64,000 bases of DNA from Thalassobaculum sp. OXR-137. Its GTDB lineage: Bacteria; Pseudomonadota; Alphaproteobacteria; Thalassobaculales; Thalassobaculaceae. Under the pieces are notes generated by a model. That model saw only the letters and a program-made list of their open reading frames with translations. It did no database searches and was not told where the DNA came from. The position numbers and the translations under genes were made by a program. The stretch lies in the NCBI RefSeq assembly GCF_034377285.1, contig NZ_CP139715.1:2030001-2094000 (forward strand). The letters run 5' to 3'. Numbering within the stretch: position 1 is the stretch's first letter; each line of letters starts with the position of its first letter. Positions 33,965 through 42,887 of this stretch are shown one piece after another.

Positions 33965-34462
33965 TCAACCGCCCTTGCCCACGGAGAACCGGGTCTCGTA
34001 CCGCCAGGTGCGCCCGCCCGACAGCTTGAGGGCGACGTCCGCCACCCACAGGCCCGAGGCGAGAACGTCGGGCATGCTGACGGTGCCGTTCGCGGCCGCC
34101 GGAATGTCGATCAGCCGATCCTCGGTCCGGGTGACCGGGCGGCCGATGCGGACCGTGCCGCCCAGGATCTCCACGCCCCGGCCCGCGGCATCGCGCAACG
34201 ACAGGGTGAGGCGGTCGTCGGCCTGCTCGAAGGAGAGCGCGTAACCCAGCGCCTGCTGCTCGCGGGCGGCGGCGACGCGTTCGTTGAATCGCTGGCTCTC
34301 GACATAGGAATTGGCGACGACGAGGCCCGGCCAGGTGCCCGAGGCCAGGGTCGCCATGGTCACGTTGACCGCGATGATCAGGCCGAAGAAGGACAGGAGG
34401 ATGAGGAAGACGTGCCGGCCGGTGAGCCGGAAGGATCCGTCGGTCCGAGGGGTGTCGCTCAT
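33965..34462 (-). CDS. fixH: cbb3 oxidase assembly protein FixH
   Basis: A 165-residue protein with one N-terminal membrane anchor (about residues 18-38) and a periplasmic beta domain. The family signature is N-x-x-M-A near the end of the anchor, then V-A-N-S-Y-V-E-S-Q-R-F-N. FixH helps assemble the cbb3 complex together with FixI. The ATG overlaps the stop of the FixG gene (ATGA), confirming the start. Confidence 0.93.
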   Translation of the reverse strand: MSDTPRTDGSFRLTGRHVFLILLSFFGLIIAVNVTMATLASGTWPGLVVANSYVESQRFNERVAAAREQQALGYALSFEQADDRLTLSLRDAAGRGVEILGGTVRIGRPVTRTEDRLIDIPAAANGTVSMPDVLASGLWVADVALKLSGGRTWRYETRFSVGKGG

Positions 34463-36033
34463 CGTGCCGCTCCATTGTCGAAGATCGCATCGTACTCCGC
34501 CCGCTCCGAGCCCGCACTGTCGCGGATCCGGAAGCGGAACTGGGTCTGCTGGCCCTCCAGCCCCTCGGGGCCCGCGATCACGAAGATCCGCTGGGCCCGC
34601 AGGCTGTCGGGATCGACGTCCAGGAAGATCGCCTGGCGCGGGTCGTCCTTCTCCAGCGGCATGATCATCGCCCCCTGGGGGAAGTCCTCGATGGTCAGCA
34701 GAACCGTCCGCTTCTCCGGCATCATGTTGAGGATCTTCACGGTGTAGCCGTTGCGGATCGTACCGTCGGACAGCCGCACGGAGACCGGGTTGCGGTCGTG
34801 CAGAACGTTGATTTCCAGCCGGTCGCGCGTGGTCAGCATGGCGAGCATGCCGAGGCCGATCAGCGCCCAGATGGTGAAATAGACGATCGTGCGCGGCCGC
34901 AGGATCGAGCGCAGGGTGGTGTGCTCGACCTCCGGGGCGATGCCGCCGTCGGGCGTGTGCACCCGGGCCGGCTCGATCTTGCCGTCGGCGAGCTGCGCCA
35001 GCGACATGTTGTGATTGTAGGTCGCCAGGGTGGAGTAGGAGATCAGCCCCTTCGGCTTGCCGATCTTGTCCATCACCCCGTCGCAGGCGTCGATGCACAG
35101 GGCGCAGGTGATGCACTCGAGCTGCTGGCCGTCGCGGATGTCGATGCCCATGGGGCAGACCGCGACGCAGGCGTTGCAGTCGATGCAGTCGCCGACCGAG
35201 GCGCCGGCGGCTTCCTGGACCTTGCGGTGCCGCGAGCGCGGCTCGCCGCGCCAGGCGTTGTAGGTCACGGTCAGCGAATGCTCGTCGAGCATCGCCGCCT
35301 GGATGCGCGGCCAGGGGCACATGTAGGTGCAGACCTGCTCGCGCATCAGCCCGCCCAGGGCGTAGGTGGTGAAGGTCAGCACCGCGATGGTGCCGTAGGC
35401 CACCGTGGGCGCGGTGCCGGTCAGCACCTCCATGAACAGGGTCGGGGCGTCGGCGAAATAGAAGATCCAGGCGCCGCCCGTGGCCACGGCGATCAGCAGC
35501 CAGATCGTGTGCTTGCTGACCCGCTTGGCGGCCTTCGACGCGCTCATCGGCTCCTTGTCGAGACGGATGCGCTTGTTGCGGTCGCCCTCTATGAACCGCT
35601 CGACCACCAGGAACAGGTCGACCCAGACGGTCTGCGGGCAGGTATAGCCGCACCAGGCGCGGCCGACCGAGGAGGTGACCAGGAACAGTCCGAGCGCCGC
35701 CATCAGCAGCAGCCCGGCCACGTAGTAGAATTCCTGCGGCCAGATCTCGATCCAGAAGAAGTAGAAACGGCGGTGGTACAGGTCGATGAGGACCGCCTGG
35801 TCCGGGGCGAATTCGCCCCGGTCCCAGCGGATCCACGGGGTGATGTAGTAGATGCCGAGGGTGATCAGCATCACCAGCCACTTGAAGCGGCGGAAGACAC
35901 CTTCCGCGCGCTTCGGGTGGATCTTCTTGCGGGCGGCGTAAAGCGGCTGCTGCTTGTCGCGACGGTTGACCGGCTCGACATCGAATTGCTCGAGGCCGTT
36001 CCCTGTCGCACCGTTCTGGTCAACCGTCGTCAT
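34459..36033 (-). CDS. ccoG: cytochrome c oxidase accessory protein CcoG (FixG)
   Basis: A 524-residue polytopic membrane iron-sulfur protein. CcoG is reported to reduce Cu(II) for cbb3 assembly. Membrane helices are followed by C-G-Y-T-C-P-Q-T-V-W and C-T-Y-M-C-P-W-P, then a ferredoxin-like domain with two four-cysteine clusters (C-I-D-C-N-A-C-V-A-V-C-P and C-I-T-C-A-L-C-I-D-A-C). A C-terminal IgG-like periplasmic domain completes it. ATG 36033 is preferred over an upstream in-frame start because CGGAGA lies eight bases before it. Confidence 0.95.
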   Translation of the reverse strand: MTTVDQNGATGNGLEQFDVEPVNRRDKQQPLYAARKKIHPKRAEGVFRRFKWLVMLITLGIYYITPWIRWDRGEFAPDQAVLIDLYHRRFYFFWIEIWPQEFYYVAGLLLMAALGLFLVTSSVGRAWCGYTCPQTVWVDLFLVVERFIEGDRNKRIRLDKEPMSASKAAKRVSKHTIWLLIAVATGGAWIFYFADAPTLFMEVLTGTAPTVAYGTIAVLTFTTYALGGLMREQVCTYMCPWPRIQAAMLDEHSLTVTYNAWRGEPRSRHRKVQEAAGASVGDCIDCNACVAVCPMGIDIRDGQQLECITCALCIDACDGVMDKIGKPKGLISYSTLATYNHNMSLAQLADGKIEPARVHTPDGGIAPEVEHTTLRSILRPRTIVYFTIWALIGLGMLAMLTTRDRLEINVLHDRNPVSVRLSDGTIRNGYTVKILNMMPEKRTVLLTIEDFPQGAMIMPLEKDDPRQAIFLDVDPDSLRAQRIFVIAGPEGLEGQQTQFRFRIRDSAGSERAEYDAIFDNGAAR

Positions 36034-36079
36034 CGGAAGTCTCCGTTCATCAGCCGCTGGCATTCAGCCGTTGCGGCGC

Positions 36080-36949
36080 TTATTCGCCGCCGCCCAGTCC
36101 GTGCACATACACGGCGAGCTGCTTCACCACCGCGTCGCCCAGACGCTCGCCCCAGGCCGGCATGACGCCGTGCTTGGGATTGTTGACCTGGGACACGATC
36201 TCCTGCTGCGTGTTGCCATACAGCCAGAGGGCATCGGCCAGGTTCGGGGCCCCCAGCTCGGTGTTGCCGAGGCCCTGCTCGCCGTGACAGGCGGCGCAGT
36301 TCTCGGCGAAGACCCGGGCACCCACGTCCATCGCCCCCTGGTCGTGCTCCAGGCCGGAGAGCGAGCGGACGTAATGGGCGACCGCCAGGATGTCCTCGCG
36401 GGGGAGGAGCTGGTCGCGGCCGAAGGCCGGCATTTCGGAATACCGGGTGTCGCCGTCGGCCTCGTAGCGGACGCCGTGGCGGATGGTCGCCGCGATCTGG
36501 TCGATCGAGCCGCCCCACAGCCAGTCGTCGTCGTTCAGGTTCGGGTAACCCGCCGCACCCTGCGCGCCGGAACCGTGGCACTGGGAGCAGTAGACCTTGA
36601 AGGCCGACGCCCCGCCGGCCGCCGCGAAGCGCGCCAGTTCCGGATTGGCCTGGATCTCGCCCACGTCCATGCCGCGGATCTGCTCCAGCATGTCGGCGCG
36701 GCCGGCTTCGACCTCCGCCATCTCCTGGTGCAGCTCGCCGCGGGTGGTCGTACCCGAGATGCCCTGCGTGGCTCCCTCGATCAGCGGGATGGCCGGGTAG
36801 TACACCGCGTAGCCGATCGCGAAGACGATGCAGGCGTAGAACGTGTACAGCCACCAGCGCGGGAGCGGATTGTTCAGTTCCTTGATGCCGTCCCACTCGT
36901 GGCCGGTGGTCTCGACATTGGTGACGCTGTCGATCTCCTTCTCGCTCAT
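36080..36949 (-). CDS. ccoP: cytochrome-c oxidase cbb3-type subunit III
   Basis: A 289-residue dihaem c-type cytochrome that passes electrons to the CcoN/CcoO core. One membrane anchor lies at residues about 33-52. The two haem c sites are C121-S-Q-C124-H125 and C218-A-A-C221-H222, each with a later methionine ligand in M-P-A-F-G and M-P-A-W-G. The hydrophilic N-terminus contains G-H-E-W-D-G-I-K-E-L-N-N-P-L-P, the family signature. It is directly downstream of ccoQ. Confidence 0.97.
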   Translation of the reverse strand: MSEKEIDSVTNVETTGHEWDGIKELNNPLPRWWLYTFYACIVFAIGYAVYYPAIPLIEGATQGISGTTTRGELHQEMAEVEAGRADMLEQIRGMDVGEIQANPELARFAAAGGASAFKVYCSQCHGSGAQGAAGYPNLNDDDWLWGGSIDQIAATIRHGVRYEADGDTRYSEMPAFGRDQLLPREDILAVAHYVRSLSGLEHDQGAMDVGARVFAENCAACHGEQGLGNTELGAPNLADALWLYGNTQQEIVSQVNNPKHGVMPAWGERLGDAVVKQLAVYVHGLGGGE

Positions 36950-36952
36950 GGC

Positions 36953-37102
36953 TCAGTCCTCCTTAAGCGGGATGGCAGCGGCGTCATCGGCCGATTTGCG
37001 ACCACCCGGTCTGAACGTGTAGGCGATCACCCCGAGGAAGATGATCAGCATGTAGAGCAGCCCCCAACTGTCGGCGGCCTGTCTCAGGCTTTCGTAGGTC
37101 AT
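36953..37102 (-). CDS. ccoQ: cbb3-type cytochrome c oxidase subunit CcoQ
   Basis: A 49-residue single-helix protein (helix about residues 13-30: W-G-L-L-Y-M-L-I-I-F-L-G-V-I-A-Y), followed by the R-P-G-G-R-K motif typical of CcoQ. It stabilises the association of CcoP with the CcoNO core. Three bases separate its stop from the ccoP start and it follows ccoO by 11 bp, which gives the standard NOQP order. Confidence 0.93.
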   Translation of the reverse strand: MTYESLRQAADSWGLLYMLIIFLGVIAYTFRPGGRKSADDAAAIPLKED

Positions 37103-37113
37103 GGCTCCTCTCC

Positions 37114-37845
37114 TCAGCGGGCATTGGCTTCGGGGTCGAAGGTCGAGAAGTCGACCAGCGTGCCGAGCATCTGCAGGTAGGCGATCACCGCATCCATCTC
37201 CGTCAGACGGTTCGGGTTGCCGTCGAAATCGCCGGTCTTGGCCTTGGGATAGCGGGCCAGGAGCCCGTCCCAATCGGCATCCGGGTCCGCCTGGTTCCGC
37301 ATGTCGGCCAGGGCGTTCCCGATCATTTCGTCGTCATAGGGGACGCCGAGCATCCGGTTGGTCTTCAGGTGACCGGCGATGTTGGTGGTGTCGAGATCGG
37401 TATCCGCCAGGAACGCGTAGGACGGCATCACCGATTCCGGCACGACCGAGCGCGGCTCGATCAGGTGCTGGACGTGCCACTCGTTGGAGTAGCGGTCGCC
37501 GATACGGGCCAGGTCCGGACCGGTGCGCTTGGAGCCCCACTGGAACGGGTGGTCGTACATGCTTTCCGCCGCCAGCGAGTAGTGGCCGTAGCGCTCAACC
37601 TCGTCGCGGAAGGGTCGGATCATCTGGCTGTGGCAGACGTAGCAACCCTCGCGCTGGTAGATCTCGCGCCCCTTGAGCTCGAGCGGCGAGTAGGGACGCA
37701 TCCCCTCCACCTTCTCGATGGTGTTCTGCAGGTAGAACAGGGGCGCGATCTCGACGATGCCGCCGATGGTGACCACGAGGAAGGAGAGAACCAACAGCAG
37801 CGTGGCGTTGGTCTCGATCCGATTGTGTTTATCGAGGATCGACAT
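37114..37845 (-). CDS. ccoO: cytochrome-c oxidase cbb3-type subunit II
   Basis: A 243-residue membrane-anchored monohaem cytochrome c. The anchor is at residues about 14-36. The haem site is C68-Y-V-C71-H72 in [15 protein letters not shown], a signature unique to CcoO, and the axial methionine is likely in V-M-P-S-Y. It follows ccoN by 12 bp. Confidence 0.97.
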   Translation of the reverse strand: MSILDKHNRIETNATLLLVLSFLVVTIGGIVEIAPLFYLQNTIEKVEGMRPYSPLELKGREIYQREGCYVCHSQMIRPFRDEVERYGHYSLAAESMYDHPFQWGSKRTGPDLARIGDRYSNEWHVQHLIEPRSVVPESVMPSYAFLADTDLDTTNIAGHLKTNRMLGVPYDDEMIGNALADMRNQADPDADWDGLLARYPKAKTGDFDGNPNRLTEMDAVIAYLQMLGTLVDFSTFDPEANAR

Positions 37846-37857
37846 GGTTTCCTCCGA

Positions 37858-39447
37858 TCAGGCGGGTTGTGCCGCGGCGGTGACGATGGGCTGCTCGTTG
37901 CGTTCGCGGCCCTTGATCGTCATGGCGACGTTGTAGGCCATGACCAGACCGCCAGCGAGGTAGAGGACCCCGGCGAAGGCGCGGGCGACGTAGAACGGAT
38001 GCATGGCATCGACGGTCTCGGCGAAGGAGTAGACCAGGAAGCCTTCCGCGTCGTACTCGCGCCACATCAGGCCCTGCATGATCCCGCTCACCCACATCAC
38101 GCCGGCATAGGCGGCGATGCCGAGGGTGGCGAGCCAGAAGTGCCAGTTCACCATGCGCAGCGAGTACAGCTTCTCGCGGCCGAACAGACGTGGCGTCAGG
38201 AAGTAGATCGCCCCGAAGGAGATCATCCCGACCCAGCCGAGCGCACCGGAATGCACGTGGCCGATGGTCCAGTCGGTATAGTGGCTCAGCGCGTTCACGC
38301 TCTTCACCGACATCATCGGGCCTTCGAAGGTCGACATGCCGTAGAACGCCAGCGCCATGACCATCATGCGGATGATCGGATCGGTGCGGATCTTGTCCCA
38401 GGCCCCCGAGAGGGTCATCAGGCCGTTGATCATGCCGCCCCAGGAGGGCATCCACAGCATGATCGAGAACACCATGCCGAGGGTCTGCGCCCAGTCGGGC
38501 AGGGCGGTGTAGTGCAGGTGGTGCGGACCGGCCCAGATGTAGAGGAAGATCAGCGACCAGAAGTGCACGATCGACAGCCGGTAGGAGTAGACCGGCCGCT
38601 CGGCCTGCTTCGGCACGAAGTAGTACATCATGCCCAGGAAGCCGGCGGTCAGGAAGAAGCCGACCGCGTTATGGCCGTACCACCACTGGGTCAGCGCGTC
38701 CTGCACGCCCGAGAACAGCGAGTAGCTCTTCGAGCCGGTCAGGGAGACCGGGATCGCCAGCCCGTTCACCACGTGCAGCATGGCCACCGTGACGATGAAC
38801 GACAGGTAGAACCAGTTCGCCACGTAGATATGCGGCTCTTTGCGCTTCAGGATGGTGCCCAGGAACACGATCAGATAGGCGACCCACACGATGGTCAGCC
38901 ACAGGTCGATGTACCACTCGGGCTCGGCGTATTCCTTCGACGTGCTGTTGCCCAGCAGGTAGCCGGTGGCGGCCAGCACGATGAAGAACTGGTAGCCCCA
39001 GAACACGAACCAAGCCAGGTCGCCGCCGAACAGGCGGGCGCGGCAGGTCCGCTGGACCACGTAGAAGCTCGTGCACAGCAGCGCGTTGCCGCCGAAGGCG
39101 AAGACCACGGCCGAGGTATGCAGCGGGCGGACACGTCCGAAATTGAACCAGGGCTCGATGTTCAGGTCGGGCCAGGCGAGCTGGGAGGCGGCGACGACGC
39201 CGACAAGAAAGCCGACGACCCCCCAGAACACGGTCGCCAGCACGCCGATGCGCACCGGTCCGTCCATGTAGCTGTCAGGGTCGGCAGGGGTGGAATCGCG
39301 GCCGATCAGCCAGAAGACGACCAGCACCGCGACGATTAAGAACAGATAGGCGTGAAACTCATAAACCGCGTCCTGCGCTCCGGCCGCCATGAACAAGGCG
39401 AGCAGACCGGCGAAGGACGCGAGGGAAAGTTCGATCGCTTTAGACAT
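37858..39447 (-). CDS. ccoN: cytochrome-c oxidase cbb3-type subunit I
   Basis: The catalytic subunit of the high-affinity cbb3 terminal oxidase, 529 residues, with about 13-14 membrane helices. It holds the low-spin haem b and the haem b3/CuB centre. Visible marks are [12 protein letters not shown] for haem b, [13 protein letters not shown] for the CuB histidine, the H-H-L-H-Y-T pair, and H-V-H-S-G-A-L-G-W late in the protein. It is the first gene of an eight-gene minus-strand run (N-O-Q-P-G-H-I-S). A perfect FNR/FixK site lies about 70 bp upstream, so induction at low oxygen is expected. Confidence 0.97.
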   Translation of the reverse strand: MSKAIELSLASFAGLLALFMAAGAQDAVYEFHAYLFLIVAVLVVFWLIGRDSTPADPDSYMDGPVRIGVLATVFWGVVGFLVGVVAASQLAWPDLNIEPWFNFGRVRPLHTSAVVFAFGGNALLCTSFYVVQRTCRARLFGGDLAWFVFWGYQFFIVLAATGYLLGNSTSKEYAEPEWYIDLWLTIVWVAYLIVFLGTILKRKEPHIYVANWFYLSFIVTVAMLHVVNGLAIPVSLTGSKSYSLFSGVQDALTQWWYGHNAVGFFLTAGFLGMMYYFVPKQAERPVYSYRLSIVHFWSLIFLYIWAGPHHLHYTALPDWAQTLGMVFSIMLWMPSWGGMINGLMTLSGAWDKIRTDPIIRMMVMALAFYGMSTFEGPMMSVKSVNALSHYTDWTIGHVHSGALGWVGMISFGAIYFLTPRLFGREKLYSLRMVNWHFWLATLGIAAYAGVMWVSGIMQGLMWREYDAEGFLVYSFAETVDAMHPFYVARAFAGVLYLAGGLVMAYNVAMTIKGRERNEQPIVTAAAQPA

Positions 39448-39513
39448 GATCCGGGTTCCCGCAGCGTGTGATTGACACGGCGCGGAAGGTGTCGTTTCCG
39501 AGACTTGGTTTCC

Positions 39514-39527
39514 TTGATCTCGATCAA
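39514..39527. promoter_or_regulatory. FNR/FixK box (anaerobox) TTGATCTCGATCAA
   Basis: A perfect match to TTGAT-N4-ATCAA lies between the divergent ccoN and hemerythrin genes. It is 67 bp from the ccoN start and 80 bp from the hemerythrin start, so one site could activate both. The regulator gene fnrL is the next gene to the right. Confidence 0.92.
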
Positions 39528-39607
39528 CGACCGGCCCCGCGCCCCCGCGTCATCCTAACACCATTCAGGGCTGCCGTCGGGCAGTCGCGGCGAACGGGAT
39601 CTTGGCG

Positions 39608-40141
39608 ATGCGGGGTGGCGACGGAGCACGGTCGGGACCGGTATGGGGTGAGGGCGCCGGACCGACGGTCGGCAAAATCGGCGACGCCTGCCGGCCTTGC
39701 CTCGAGGAGGCGATCCGCAAGTTCGAAGGCAACCATGCGCGGATCCTCGGCGTCTGCGAGGAGCTGGAGCAGTTGGCCGACGGTCTGCCGGCCCTGCCGA
39801 CCAACGGGAGCCATCTGCGACTCGCACGCCGCGTGGGAGGGCTGCTGCGCGAGGCCCACGCGCTGGAGGAACAGGAAATTCTGCCGATCCTGGCCGCCGC
39901 CCTCGGCGAGGAGGCGGTCAAGGACAGCGTCGCGACCCTGACCGAGGAACACCGGACAGACGAGGCGTTCGCCGAGGAGGTGGCCGAGGTCCTGATGGAA
40001 TGGACCGCCGGAGAACGCCATCACGACGCCGCCACGCTGGGCTATATGCTGCGCGGGCTGTTCGACAATCTGCGCCGGCATACCGCCCGGGAACGCGACC
40101 AGCTCATCGGTCCGGCCGGGCGTCGTCTGGCCTCAGGTTGA
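39608..40141 (+). CDS. hemerythrin domain-containing protein
   Basis: A roughly 177-residue cytoplasmic protein with the HHE four-helix pattern expected to bind a di-iron centre. Candidate ligands are the His in F-E-G-N-H-A-R-I, H-A-L-E-E-Q-E in the second helix, E-E-H-R-T-D-E in the third and R-R-H-T-A-R-E-R in the fourth. Such proteins bind O2 or NO or protect iron-sulfur centres. Divergent from ccoN across an FNR box, and next to fnrL, it is probably expressed at low oxygen. ATG 39608 is preferred over TTG 39602. The 3' end overlaps the fnrL 3' end by 9 bp. Confidence 0.88.
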   Translation: MRGGDGARSGPVWGEGAGPTVGKIGDACRPCLEEAIRKFEGNHARILGVCEELEQLADGLPALPTNGSHLRLARRVGGLLREAHALEEQEILPILAAALGEEAVKDSVATLTEEHRTDEAFAEEVAEVLMEWTAGERHHDAATLGYMLRGLFDNLRRHTARERDQLIGPAGRRLASG

Positions 40142-40858
40142 TCCGGTCGCGTCCTTCAGGGCCTCGCGGTCCGGCACGACGATGTGCCGGTTGCCCTCGA
40201 TCTCGATCAGACCTTCCTTGCGCAAGGCGGTGAACTGGCGGCTCACCGTTTCGATCGTCAGGCCGAGATAGTCGGCGATCTCCGCCCGCGAGAGCGGGAG
40301 TTCGAAGGTCACCCTGTCGCCGTCATGCTCCGGATCGATGTGGTCGGCGATCAGGCTGAGGAAGCTGGCGACCTTTTCCTTGGCGGTCATCCGTCCGAGC
40401 ACCAGCATCCACTGCCGCGCCTCGTCGAGCTCCTTGAGCACCTGGCGGAGCAGTCGGTTCTCCAGCTCCGGGTTCTCGCCCAGCATCGATTCCAGCACGT
40501 CCTTGGGGAAGGTGCACAGCCGGACGTCGACGGCGACTTCCGCCCCGAAATTGCTCTCGCTCATGAACGGGCGCCCGAGGAAATCGGGCGCGAACTGGAG
40601 GCCGACGATCTGCTGGCGGCCGTCGGGCATGAGCTTGGTCAGCTTCACCGCCCCCGACAGGATGTTCGAATAGGTGTGGACCTGATCCTCCTCGTGGATC
40701 AGCTCCTGCTTGCGGTTGGCCACGCGCTTGGTGGTGTGCTTGCTCAGCCGCTGCAGCTCGTCGCCCGACAGGGCCCCACAGATGCCCTTGTGGCGGGCTT
40801 CGCAGGCCCGGCAAACGACCGGAACGTCCGAATTGTGAATGTCCTGCCGGTCCGACAT
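40133..40858 (-). CDS. fnrL: Crp/Fnr family oxygen-responsive regulator, FnrL-type
   Basis: A 241-residue regulator with an N-terminal cyclic-nucleotide-like domain and a C-terminal winged helix-turn-helix. The four cysteines needed for an oxygen-labile [4Fe-4S] cluster are visible: C16, C19, C27 and C115, in the spacing C-x2-C-x7-C seen in FnrL. The recognition helix I-E-T-V-S-R-Q-F has the E-x-x-S-R pattern that reads TTGAT half-sites, matching the box at 39514. The ATG at 40858 has GAGGGG upstream. It would switch on ccoNOQP when oxygen falls. Confidence 0.93.
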   Translation of the reverse strand: MSDRQDIHNSDVPVVCRACEARHKGICGALSGDELQRLSKHTTKRVANRKQELIHEEDQVHTYSNILSGAVKLTKLMPDGRQQIVGLQFAPDFLGRPFMSESNFGAEVAVDVRLCTFPKDVLESMLGENPELENRLLRQVLKELDEARQWMLVLGRMTAKEKVASFLSLIADHIDPEHDGDRVTFELPLSRAEIADYLGLTIETVSRQFTALRKEGLIEIEGNRHIVVPDREALKDATGST

Positions 40859-41012
40859 GGAACCCCTCGTCGCCGATCTGCCGTCGAGCGCGGCGCTTAC
40901 AAGGCCGCATCCTATCAAAGGGAGCGGCGAACGAAACCCCGCGTGGCTTTAGGTCGCTGGTCTGCCGGAATGCAGTCGGGGCCCGATCCGCCCCGATCCT
41001 ACCTGCGGTGCT

Positions 41013-41231
41013 CTAGAACCCGAAGCGTCCTTTGAACGGATGGCCCGTCGCCAGGGAGATCAGGTGGGCGGCGGCGGCCAGGGCGACGACGACGCCGAGG
41101 ATCTGCAAAAACGTCCACGGGATCGGCAGAGGCGGATCCAGGGTCTCGCGCGGCCGGCGCTGCATGTGCCACGCTAGGGCAGCCAACGTCAGACTGACAG
41201 CCATGATTATCAGCGTTGTGGACAAGGGCAT
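41013..41231 (-). CDS. small membrane protein, 72 aa, unknown
   Basis: A short protein with two predicted membrane helices (about residues 6-22 and 40-60) joined by a Pro/Arg-rich loop, ending G-H-P-F-K-G-R-F-G-F. I do not recognise a family. ATG 41231 is preferred over a TTG further upstream. It is divergent from the amidase gene with a 33-bp gap and lies downstream of the fnrL promoter region in the same direction. Confidence 0.6.
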   Translation of the reverse strand: MPLSTTLIIMAVSLTLAALAWHMQRRPRETLDPPLPIPWTFLQILGVVVALAAAAHLISLATGHPFKGRFGF

Positions 41232-41264
41232 GGGGGGCAACCCGCGTGACAAAGGAGAGTTTTG

Positions 41265-42689
41265 ATGAATGACTTATCGGGTGGCGACAAGGCGGTTTCC
41301 TACGATCCGTCCACCTTTGAGCCGTTGACCTATGTGGAGGGCACGGGGGATTTCGCCAGCGGCAAGGACAGCCCGAGCGCCTACTTTGAGCGCTGCCTGG
41401 ACGTGATCTCCGCGCGGGAAGGGACCGTCAAGGCCTGGGTCACCCTGAACGAGAGCGGAGCGAAGGAGCAGGCCGACGCCTCCACCAAGCGCTGGAAGGC
41501 GGGCAACCCGCTGTCGCCGATCGACGGCATGCCGATCGGGGTCAAGGACCTCTACATGACCAAGGACATGCCGACCCAGATGGGCTCGCCGCTCTATGCC
41601 GGACGCATGACCGGCGAGGATTCCGCCCCGGTCCAGGCCCTGCGGCTGGCGGGTGCCGTGGTGCTCGGCAAGACGGTGACCACCGAACTCGGCTTTTCCC
41701 ATCCGGGACCGACGACCAACCCGTTCGATCCCGAGCGCACGCCCGGCGGCTCGTCCTCCGGTTCCGCCGCCGTGATCGGCGCCGGCATGGTGCCGGCGGC
41801 CCTTGGCAGCCAGGTCGTCGGGTCGATCATCCGGCCGGCCGGCTTCTGCGCGAATACCGCGATCAAGCCGACCCTGGGCGCCCTGCATCGCGGCGAGCGT
41901 CAGGGCATGAGCCACAGCCATCTCGGCGTCCATGCCGGGTCGATCGCCGATATGTGGGCGGTGACCCACGCGATCTCCCATTTCGTCGGCGGCGATCCGG
42001 GCAGCCCGGGCCTGTTCGGCTCCCAGGCGACCCCCGTCGCGAGCAAGCCGCAACGGCTGATCGTGGTCGAGAGCGAGGGTTGGCATCAGACCGACGATGC
42101 GACCAAGACGGCCTTCGAGACCCTGATCGACCGGATCGCGGCCTCGGGCGTGGAGATTGTCCGCCGCGCCGGGCATGGCGATCTCGACGCGTTCGAGGTG
42201 GAGATCGCCGAGAGCCTGCTGCTGTGCCGCGACATCTGCGGCTGGGAGATGCTCTGGACCCTGCGCAACCTGGCGGAAAAGGACGTCACCAAGCTGAGCG
42301 ACAGCATGCGGCAGCGGCTGTCCATGGCCTCGGAGATGTCGATCGACGACTACCGGGCGGCCCTGGTCAAGCGCGAGGCGATGCGGGCCCGGTTCCGGGC
42401 GGTCGCGGCGACGGCAGATGCGATGATCACGCTGTCCTCCACCGGACCGGCGCCGAAATTCGTGGATTCCGCCACTCAGGAGGGCGAGCCGGGGCTGATC
42501 CACACCACCGGCCTGCCGGCCTACAACGCCTGGACCTCGGCGATCGGCTGCCCCTGCGTGACCGTGCCGATGCTGTCGGTCGACGGCATGCCGGTCGGGG
42601 TACAGGTCATCGGCCGCCACAACGAGGACTGGCGCACCGGCGCCATGGCCCGCTGGGTCAAGGACACCGTGGAACCGGTGATCGGGTAG
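41265..42689 (+). CDS. amidase signature family protein
   Basis: A 474-residue serine hydrolase of the amidase signature group with the Ser-cisSer-Lys triad: Lys94 in G-V-K-D-L-Y-M-T, the cis-serine within G-G-S-S-S-G-S (residues 161-167), and the nucleophile Ser187 in G-S-Q-V-V-G-S-I-I-R-P. The usual G-T-D-T-G-G-S-I-R form is altered here, with Q-V-V replacing D-T-G. The substrate may be an aryl or alkyl amide and is not predictable; GatA is unlikely because no gatC or gatB is present. AAGGAGA lies before ATG 41265. Confidence 0.92.
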   Translation: MNDLSGGDKAVSYDPSTFEPLTYVEGTGDFASGKDSPSAYFERCLDVISAREGTVKAWVTLNESGAKEQADASTKRWKAGNPLSPIDGMPIGVKDLYMTKDMPTQMGSPLYAGRMTGEDSAPVQALRLAGAVVLGKTVTTELGFSHPGPTTNPFDPERTPGGSSSGSAAVIGAGMVPAALGSQVVGSIIRPAGFCANTAIKPTLGALHRGERQGMSHSHLGVHAGSIADMWAVTHAISHFVGGDPGSPGLFGSQATPVASKPQRLIVVESEGWHQTDDATKTAFETLIDRIAASGVEIVRRAGHGDLDAFEVEIAESLLLCRDICGWEMLWTLRNLAEKDVTKLSDSMRQRLSMASEMSIDDYRAALVKREAMRARFRAVAATADAMITLSSTGPAPKFVDSATQEGEPGLIHTTGLPAYNAWTSAIGCPCVTVPMLSVDGMPVGVQVIGRHNEDWRTGAMARWVKDTVEPVIG

Positions 42690-42702
42690 GGAGTTGAGTC
42701 GG

Positions 42703-42814
42703 CCCTTCGACACGTCCCCCGGCTGAAGGCCGGGGGCCTGCTCAGGGCGAGGTCTTAAGTTTTCAAATTCCTGACCTCGCCCTGAGCAGCGACCGCAGGG
42801 AGCGTGTCGAAGGG
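42703..42814. repeat. palindromic intergenic element with CCCTTCGACACG ends
   Basis: The ends CCCTTCGACACG (42703-42714) and CGTGTCGAAGGG (42803-42814) pair exactly. Inner arms CTGCTCAGGGCGAGGTC (42738-42754) and GACCTCGCCCTGAGCAG (42773-42789) pair exactly, and CCCCCGGC/GCCGGGGG forms a side hairpin. This sequence class differs from the other palindromic elements in the window. Confidence 0.9.
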
Positions 42815-42832
42815 CGGCCCGCACCCATCAAA

Positions 42833-42864
42833 AAAGGCGCCGGAGATTGCTCCCCGGCGCCTTT
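42833..42864 (-). terminator. rho-independent terminator of the pnt operon
   Basis: An 11-bp stem AAAGGCGCCGG / CCGGCGCCTTT with a 10-base loop lies 24 bp after the pntB stop. On the minus strand it is followed by a run of T (CCTTTTTTGATG). Confidence 0.88.
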
Positions 42865-42887
42865 CGTCGTTCGCAGCAAACGGATCC

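Noticed and set aside
41265-42689. Amidase as GatA of the tRNA amidotransferase
   Set aside because: No gatC or gatB is adjacent and the nucleophile motif differs from GatA (Q-V-V in place of D-T-G), so a general amidase is the safer call.
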